The notes below the pieces were generated by a model that was not told the DNA's origin, did not search any database, and worked only from the letters and a program-made list of their open reading frames with translations. Below, piece after piece: positions 57,201 to 64,000 of a DNA stretch of 64,000 nt (position 1 is its first letter; each line of letters opens with the position of its first letter). The stretch is from Akebia trifoliata (lineage: Eukaryota > Streptophyta > Magnoliopsida > Ranunculales > Lardizabalaceae), in assembly GCA_017979445.1 (NCBI GenBank), contig CM030707.1:19660586-19724585 (forward strand). The letters run 5' to 3'. Position numbers and translations under genes: made by a program.

Positions 57201-57440
57201 CAGCTCCAACCCTCGACAAATAAAACAAGTATGATCTGAATGACATCTAAAAAAATCCATAAATAAAACGACCTCAGAAAAACACTGAAACTAGACTCAC
57301 AGAAACTATTTCAGGTCATATAAAGATTTGAGAAGACAACATACCTTCCCAGAATATTCCCCTTAAAAACGAAACCCAAGAGGAGGGACCATTTAAATAC
57401 CTCAGTCAAATCACCATTCAAAAAGGCATTCTTCACATCG

Positions 57441-57772
57441 AATAGTCACCAAAGTCATCGACTTTTTCAAAAAATCGTTGTTATATCATGATTTTAAAAA
57501 CTGACAATTTAATCACAACTTTTTGAAAAAGTCACAATTTAAACCAAAAAAATGTGAAATTTTTTTTTTTTGCTGAGCAAACTATTTTAAAAGGATTTTT
57601 TCAAAGACCATTTATTCTTAAGTTTAAAATAGGATTTGACGATATAAATGATATCATTTAGTAGAAAAAATGTATATTGTCTTAACACTATTTCAATTTT
57701 TTTCCGATTTTCTCATTTTTTTCGACTTTTTCCCTTGCTGACTTATTCCCGAACCCCGACTTGGCGACTATG
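57441..57772. mobile_element. hAT-type MITE nested in the copia element (CATAGTCxCCAA family, copy 2)
   Basis: It runs from ATAGTCACCAAAGTC to the complement of CATAGTCGCCAAGTCGGGG and matches 12721-13022 along its length (ATTTATTCTTAAGTTTAAAA, TAGGATTTGA, CTTAACACTATTTC). It splits the copia coding region between FDVKNAFLNGDL-like sequence and the upstream reverse transcriptase part. The target duplication is not clear here. Confidence 0.8.
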
Positions 57773-60700
57773 GCTACGAGTGACATGCAGCTAAAAAGAT
57801 AAGAAGGCGGACAATGGAAAGTTTAGAGACGAGCAAATGTAACACCAAAATCCTTTTTAGGAATCTATGTAAATCCCTTAGCAACTAAGCGTGCCTTGTA
57901 TCGATCAACTGTGTCATCCGCGCGATATTTGACAGTGAAAGCTCATTTGCAATCAACTGTCCACTCCCCAGAGGAAAGGGGAACAAGCTCCTAAGTGTGA
58001 TTCTTCTGCAAAGCATCCATCTCAAAAGTTATGGACTCCAGTCCACTAAAGATCTTGCAAAGCCTCTAATACAGACTGAGGAAATCGAATAGAATCAATG
58101 ACAACAAGGTAGGCTTGATAAGAAGAAGAGAGTCCTTGAGAGGAAATAAACGGGACAATAGGATGATCAATAACACACCCCCGCTTATCTTTGCGAAGTG
58201 CAATAAGCAAGTGAGAGTCGAATACAAAAAGGATGAAAGCAGGTGTAAGAGAGAATATACATGAGACTAAGGATGAGGTTGGCAAGGGGGAAGGGGCAAG
58301 AGCGACGAAGAAAGTAAACCTTAAGCGTTGGCGAAGATGGAGAGAAGACGGCACTATAGGAGAAGGATCCTGCAAAGGAAAAAAGGTAGCACGAAAATAG
58401 GGAACATTTTCAAAAAAAATAACATCAAGAGAATGTATGACACGATGAGAATGGGATCATAGCACCGATACCCCTTTAACATAGAGGAGTAACCCAAAAA
58501 AACACACTGAATGACCTTATCATCTAATTTCGAGCGATGATGAGTCTTGTCCTAAACAAAACAAATGCACCCAAAGACTCTAAGTGTAATGGGGAAAGAA
58601 GTGCTATCAGGGGAAAGAACATGAAGAGGAATCTGATCCCTTAAAGTTCAACTCAAAAATGATTAAGAAGAAAAGCCAGAATGAGGACTGTCATATTCCA
58701 ATATAACTCGGGAACATGCATTCATCGAGAGATCCTTGCATTCCGCCACCCCGTTCTGCTCTAGAGTATAGGGACAAGTCAACTGGTAAAGCATATCATG
58801 CTCATGAAGATGAGAACGAATCCCATTAGAAATATATTCCCCATCATTATCAAACCTAAGCGATTTAACAGTGATGTCGTACTAAGACTGAATTATTTTA
58901 AGAAAATTAACAAAAATAAGAAGCACCTCAGAACGAGAACGCATTAGATAAACCCAAGTACAACGACAATAGTCATCTATAAATGTAAAATAATATCGAT
59001 GATCAGTAAAAGCTGTAACATGGAAAGGCCCCCATACATTTGCGTGAACTAAATCAAACATTGCATTTAACCGATGTATGCGAAGAATTTATGAATTACA
59101 TGTGTTTAAAAAGCTCACACACAAAGCATTGAAATTTGTGTCCACTACAAGAATTTTTTAAAATAGGAAATAAAGAACATAAGTGCTGAAAATTGCCATA
59201 TCCTAAACGAGCATGCCACAAATTTAAATACTGAGAAGAAAAAGTATGACTCCCAGACAGTGCTTCAAGTATGACTCCCAGATAGTGAAAGCATAAAAGT
59301 CAGAATAGTAGTAGGTTGAGATCCAAACAAGTACAGCCCATCCCTCTCATATCCCTTGCCAAAAGTCATCCTCAAAGTCATGTCCTAAAAAATAAAGTGA
59401 GTAGGAAAAAAGTTTATTGAGTAATTTAGAGGTTTGGTAATAATAGTCACAAACAAAAGATAAAGAGATAGGTAAAGACCATGAAGCACAAAATCAAGGG
59501 AACAACCAGAAGATAAAGGGATGGTATCCTTACTGTGGATAAGTATAAGAGACCCATCAGCAAGACGAACCTCCCTATGAATTACAGGAAAAGTAGAAGA
59601 AGTAAAATAGTTAGACTCACCGGTCATGTGATCAAAGACACCAGGATCAATTACCTATGTTAGGGGAGCAAAACCAGACTGTGTGACATTAAATGCAGAA
59701 GATGTACCTAGAGGCGTGGTAACTGAGGCCACAATAGAAGATGAGCAAGTATGAGCATGGATCTGATCTCATACAATAATGACAATCTTGATCTAAAGAT
59801 ATTGCAAATTTATAGTGACAAGGGAAGCAGTAGGATCAGTGAGAGGAACTAGTGATGACTCTACACGGGGAGTAGAAGGCCCGCAACAAATGGGGATAGA
59901 ACTGAAAACATCAAACCTTCTCATGGCCAATCTTCCCATAATAACTGTAAGTAAGACCACTCATTTTACCACAACCACAGCCTCTACGACCACGACTCCC
60001 AGATCCCTGGGCACAAGAGTCTAAAAAACCTGAATTGACTACTAAAGCCATCTGATCTATAGTTGGAGCAAAAAAAATACCAGGAACCTGAATATAAGAC
60101 GGAACTATACGACAACAACACTCATCACTATTGATGGTCGCAAATGTCTCAAACAAAGAAGATAAAGAAGTGGTACTAAGAATCTATGTCCGAATGCCTC
60201 AAACTCAAAACGTATGCCCATGAAAAACTAGTATGTCTGATATCGAGCGATCCTCATAACCACATACCTGACTGCCTCTATAGACAACTTTGCCATAGAT
60301 TCATAATGAAAAAGCTCCTCCCAATGGGACTAAAGAAATCCAAAATAATCAACTACACTTTGAGTCCCCTAAGTAGCCTAGACAATGTCTAAAAGCTCAT
60401 AAATCCTCGAATCATTCCAAACATGTGCATATGTCTAAGTGAGGACTGACCACAAAGATGAGACAGTCTCATGGTACATAAACATAGTATAAATGCACTA
60501 CACCATGGAATTAAACAATCATCTAAGAATAGTACGGTTGTCAATCTCCCATTGTTCAAATTTGGGATCAGTGATAGACGGCGTATTAACATTGCCCAAA
60601 ACCATCCAGATTTACCTTTACTACCCAAATAAAGTCTCACAAACCGAGACCATGACTAAAAATTTTGATCATCTAATAAAGCACTAGTAATCCGTTGGGT

Positions 60701-60902
60701 TGAGGAATTGGCTCCAAGAATAGTGTTTGAATTCTTGGTCTCTTGGTTCGATGTCCTGGCCCACAAGGAACAAGTAGAAGAAAGGGAACAAGAAATTGAT
60801 AACTTTGGCTTGAAAAAAAGTCTTTCACAATCTTCAAACCAATGTGAGATCACCAAAGAGATAAAAGGCAGCCTAGATGAACCAGAAAACAGCAAACAAA
60901 AG

Positions 60903-61022
60903 AGGGGGCAGCCACACCAGCCAGCCCTAAGCCTTATTGCAAGACAGAAATATTGTCATAGGGTAGAAGAGACATCCACACAGAAAAAAGAAGAGTGGGG
61001 CAGCCACACCAGCCAGCCCTAA
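60903..61022. repeat. Short direct repeat in the copia leader
   Basis: GGGGCAGCCACACCAGCCAG with CCCTAAGCC following occurs at about 60904 and again at 60993. The spacing is about 89 bp. Confidence 0.8.
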
Positions 61023-61398
61023 GCCCTATCACAAAATAGTTGTAGTCGTACAAGCATTTAGCAGCCCTATCGCACAACACACAACATTATTCACGTAGCT
61101 AGCAGCCCAACAGCATTGTCACTTAACAACATCGAACATAGCCTACAGTGCAGGCTTATCACATAAAACAACCCTATCACAACATGTGATTAGGACACCT
61201 TGGGCCAAAAAAAAATTAAGGAAGAAGAAACCCCCGAAGGGGAAACCCTCAAATAAACCTGCTGCTAGGTTTGTTTGGCTCCTAGATCAAAAAAACAAAA
61301 GATTGGAGGAGAAGAGAGAAGGGTGCCTTTAAGGGGTCAAAATACAAAGAGAAAAATACCCAAGGGGGCTATCGATCGGTCCTTGAGGCTCTGATATC

Positions 61399-61527
61399 AA
61401 GAAGAATTGTCAAGACTCATAATGAGAGCTTGATAGATATTTATATTAACTAATGTGCGAATGGACATAAATGACCTTGTATAGAAATAATAGAAACCTA
61501 GGAAAACTACATTATTTCCAATACTTC
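61399..61527 (-). repeat. 5' LTR of the copia element
   Basis: Partner of 56101-56242. The primer-binding site is immediately inside it (GGCTCTGATATCA at 61387-61399 on the plus strand). Confidence 0.85.
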
Positions 61528-62327
61528 TAATCCCATCAAAAGTGGTTTATAAATATTGACGATCCAGATTTTTTGTTCTTCATTTGAGATTCTTTGTTCC
61601 TTTTGGTACGCGTTATTCTTAATGATTTAAATTTTTTACTCTTTTAACTTCATAATGATTCTTGTCTTACTACAATAGACTCAAAATAAGAAAACTTGTT
61701 TCATTAATCCCTTCTTTGATGGTTATTGGAATTTACATTATCACAACTAAAAAAGAAAAAAACGGTAATTGATGTTCATTTTAACTACTAGTGTTCCTTG
61801 TTTACTATAGTGATAATTACTAGTTTTTTTTTTTTTTTTTCAAGCAGTAATTGGTGTATAGTCGGATGGATTGATGTGTATGGTTAAAGCAGGATGGAGT
61901 TTTAAATTTATTTTGTAGGATGTATAGGTGGCTTTCCACCTGTTGCAACCCTCATCTTTTATCCGAGCTTTAAACTGGCAATGCAAGCATAATGCTCACT
62001 AGAGCATGTATGCATTACTATACAATCGCATATGCTATTTGAAAACAATGGATGTACGAACTAAAACCCTTCCTCAATTGGAGCCGAATCTCATTTTTTA
62101 AGTGTGTAACCAAAAAAAAATCCTAGCACACTTGAACCAATGGTTGCTCCATATCCACCTTTCAAATGGATGACCCCAGCAATCAAAGACACCCATAGCT
62201 TTTGACATATCACTCAATAGTTCTTCTTTTTCATCTACACCCTATCCGGTTTCATCCATGAAACAAACTTAGAATCCATCCATTGTAACCAAACACTCAC
62301 TTGTCTCACCCTCAACTGTGCTTAGCT
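61528..62327. other. Intergenic, nothing recognised
   Basis: A T run at 61825-61840 and short AT-rich frames only. Confidence 0.55.
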
Positions 62328-62752
62328 TAGGGGTGTCGATTTGAATTCTAATTCAAAAAATCGGATATCGAATTCGAATTCGAATAGTTTTATATATTCA
62401 AATCCTTATCAGACACGGATTTGGATATTAACATTTCGAATCCGATTCGAAATAATATATAATATATATTATTTTATTTGATTAATTTTAAATATAAATC
62501 ATATAATATATTTTATTTTATTTTATTTTATTTATTATATAAATAGTATAAGATATAATAAAAAAAATTAATAATGAAAAATTAGTTGGATAAGGAAAAA
62601 AAATGTTTTTTTTATAAACAAATTATTCGAATTCTAATCGGATATTATCCGATATCTGATAGGATAATCGGATTCGAATTCGAACATCAGACAAAAATTT
62701 CGGATTCGGATATTGCTCTATTCGAACCATTAAGCATCCGTTGACAGCCCTA
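62328..62752. mobile_element. hAT-like MITE, TAGGGGTGTC family, copy 4
   Basis: The ends are TAGGGGTGTCGATTTGAATT and the complement of TAGGGCTGTCAACGGATGC. The subterminal regions are packed with TCGGATAT, GAATTCGAAT and ATCCGATA palindromes around an AT-only core (62455-62610). Possible 8-bp duplication: ACTGTGCT (62315-62322) and ATTGTGCT (62753-62760), 7 of 8, with 5 nt between it and the left end. Confidence 0.7.
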
Positions 62753-62756
62753 ATTG

Positions 62757-63960
62757 TGCTCATATCAGTTACTACTCTAGCATAGATATCCTTGATAATG
62801 TTTGTTCTAAATCTAATTTATCTTTCAATCTAACAATGTTAATATACTTGCTTGATGCTCATTTTTCCTATTCCTAGACAAATTAACTCTCAAAATCTCT
62901 ATCATATGCTTCTATTCTAACTCAAAAAATACCATATCAAAATGCTTCCATTTCCTCAAAACTTTCACTAATAGTTTAAGTAAGAAAATAATTTCAATAG
63001 TAAACTTCTTTGAAATGAAACCAAATTGGTTCTCCAATACCACTATTTATAGTTTACCCCTTTTTCTATAATAATTTCATAGTGACCCATAAATTTTAGC
63101 CACAATAATTAGTGAAATTTTGCGAATCTCTCTTTTTCTTATAAATAGGTACCATGATACTTCTCCATTCATCTCGTGCTTTCTTAGTCCAAAACCTTGC
63201 TATGCAGCTGAAGTAATCAGCACAATCCTATTTCTCCCATCATCCCATGTACTTCCAAACCCCTATTAGAATACTGTCTGAGCCTAAAACCTGTCAAATA
63301 TTTATCTTGACGAGAGGTCCATTCACTTTAGTGCAACCGCATGTATATTGCATAGTATATTTTTTATCCATCTTAAATCCAATAATTCATACCAAGTCTT
63401 TTTTTATATCACTATCAAAATGTTGCTTCAAAGCCACCCTTGCTAATTTTATTGCCTTATACAAATACAAGTATACGTTAATCAACAGAAAGTACTCTGG
63501 TAAGAAGCTTTATCAGTTTCAAATTCTTCTTCACCACAAAATGCTGTGCTTTCCTTAACAACCTTCATGTTTCTCATTTAGTTTGAGACCACAACGTCCT
63601 TGCACATGTAATCAACTAATGGAATCTTCAAAAATACGTCACACCCAATCAACCTACTTATAGATATCTTTTTATAAGAAATTGAGTTCAATGTATGGTG
63701 CATCAATGTTTTGTAGATATGAGAACATCTTTCAACAGTCTCATAATTGGACTCTTTATCTATGATAATCTACATGTCCCCCATCCAAGTCAAGATTCCT
63801 TAATTTTGGAGACATTTCAGCAACTTCTAACCGAAGGTTGAATAAAGTATTGAACAACCAACAAATTCAAGAAATGATGATCTTGCACAAACATACAAAA
63901 TCTGAAAACAAGCAAATTAGCCGAAAATATCCAATTCCACCAAATATGGAAAACAAATAT
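62757..63960 (-). mobile_element. RTE-type LINE reverse transcriptase fragment
   Basis: Minus-strand translation, with shifts, gives RDEWRSIMVPIYKKKRDSQN (about 63176-63117), a degraded TNYCGxNLW block, ENQFGFISKKFTIEIIFLLK (about 63035-62976) and HFDMVFFELExKHMIEILRV (about 62945-62886). These are the consecutive PIYKNKGDIQNC, NYRGIKLM, QFGFxPGRSTxEAI and MVFIDLEKAYD boxes of RTE reverse transcriptase. The downstream catalytic half is missing, as the fragment stops at the MITE. The 5' limit is unclear. Confidence 0.7.
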
Positions 63961-64000
63961 ATATAAAACAAACAACCATACGGATCAAATAGCTTCATAA

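Larger units (their letters stand above)
56101..61527 (-). mobile_element. Decayed Ty1/copia retrotransposon with very short LTRs
   Basis: Direct repeats at 56101-56242 and 61399-61527 (both AAGAAGAATTGTC ... ATTATTTCCAATACTTC) are the LTRs. Next to the right one the minus strand reads TTGATATCAGAGCC, a copia-type tRNA-Met primer-binding site, so the element runs right to left. Minus-strand order: gag pieces (about 60895-60389), a zinc-knuckle relic ending YYGKIGHEKV (about 59915), protease/pre-integrase (59627-59385), integrase fragments (YTLEQNGVAE, about 58760), then reverse transcriptase and RNase H. Many frame breaks. No clear 5-bp target duplication. LTR divergence, including an indel, marks it as old. 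Confidence 0.85.

Noticed and set aside
1..64000. Organellar or bacterial origin, or a biosynthetic gene cluster
   Set aside because: Genes are intron-rich, unrelated in function and widely spaced, and the repeats are nuclear plant transposons. No co-functional group is present.

Overview
This is a 64-kb piece of a flowering-plant nuclear genome. The evidence is multi-exon genes with GT-AG introns, an angiosperm-type pectin methyltransferase, a PLS-class pentatricopeptide repeat (PPR) gene, and a dense layer of plant transposable elements (RTE and L1 LINEs, SINEs, Ty1/copia and Ty3/gypsy remnants, hAT and Mutator-type MITEs). The species cannot be named from the sequence. Four protein-coding genes are supported; almost everything else is transposon-derived or featureless AT-rich DNA.

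Region by region. (1) 1-5843: gene-free, with three long inverted repeats packed into 2 kb (2770-4774) and several MITEs; the last few hundred bases are probably 3'UTR of the next gene. (2) 5844-21224, minus strand: a six-exon CGR2/CGR3-type Golgi pectin methyltransferase (261 aa), whose short coding sequence is stretched over 15.4 kb. One intron of 10.8 kb holds RTE, SINE, MITE and LTR-derived material. (3) 21225-27092: its promoter side, a 64-bp tandem duplication split by a hAT MITE, another terminal-inverted-repeat element, and an LTR-like block whose plus strand is almost free of C for about 700 bp. (4) 27093-28953, plus: an E+ class PPR gene whose mitochondrial-type presequence and repeat body are in different frames. 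(5) 29000-34200: a long gypsy (Tat/Ogre-like) LTR-derived region with a 49-bp tandem repeat and a 190-bp palindrome. (6) 35210-39312, plus: an 11-exon gene for a 701-aa basic protein of unknown function. (7) 40402-55735, minus: a five-exon gene for an uncharacterised plant protein (about 498 aa). Its 12.3-kb intron hosts an L1 fragment, a dead 3.2-kb hAT transposon, gypsy remnants in direct and inverted copies, and a long-TIR element. Its N-terminus appears frameshifted. (8) 56101-61527: a decayed copia element with very short LTRs, itself hit by a MITE, lying within 0.4 kb of that gene's start. (9) 61528-64000: a hAT MITE and an RTE reverse-transcriptase fragment.

The genes do not form a pathway and are ordinary neighbours. 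What ties the window together is transposon colonisation: two genes tolerate introns above 10 kb, insertions sit close to splice sites and start codons, and several MITE families can be defined by their own target-site duplications. I found no coherent undescribed biological system. The most unusual raw signals are the C-depleted block, the hairpin cluster and the frame breaks in two otherwise intact genes.
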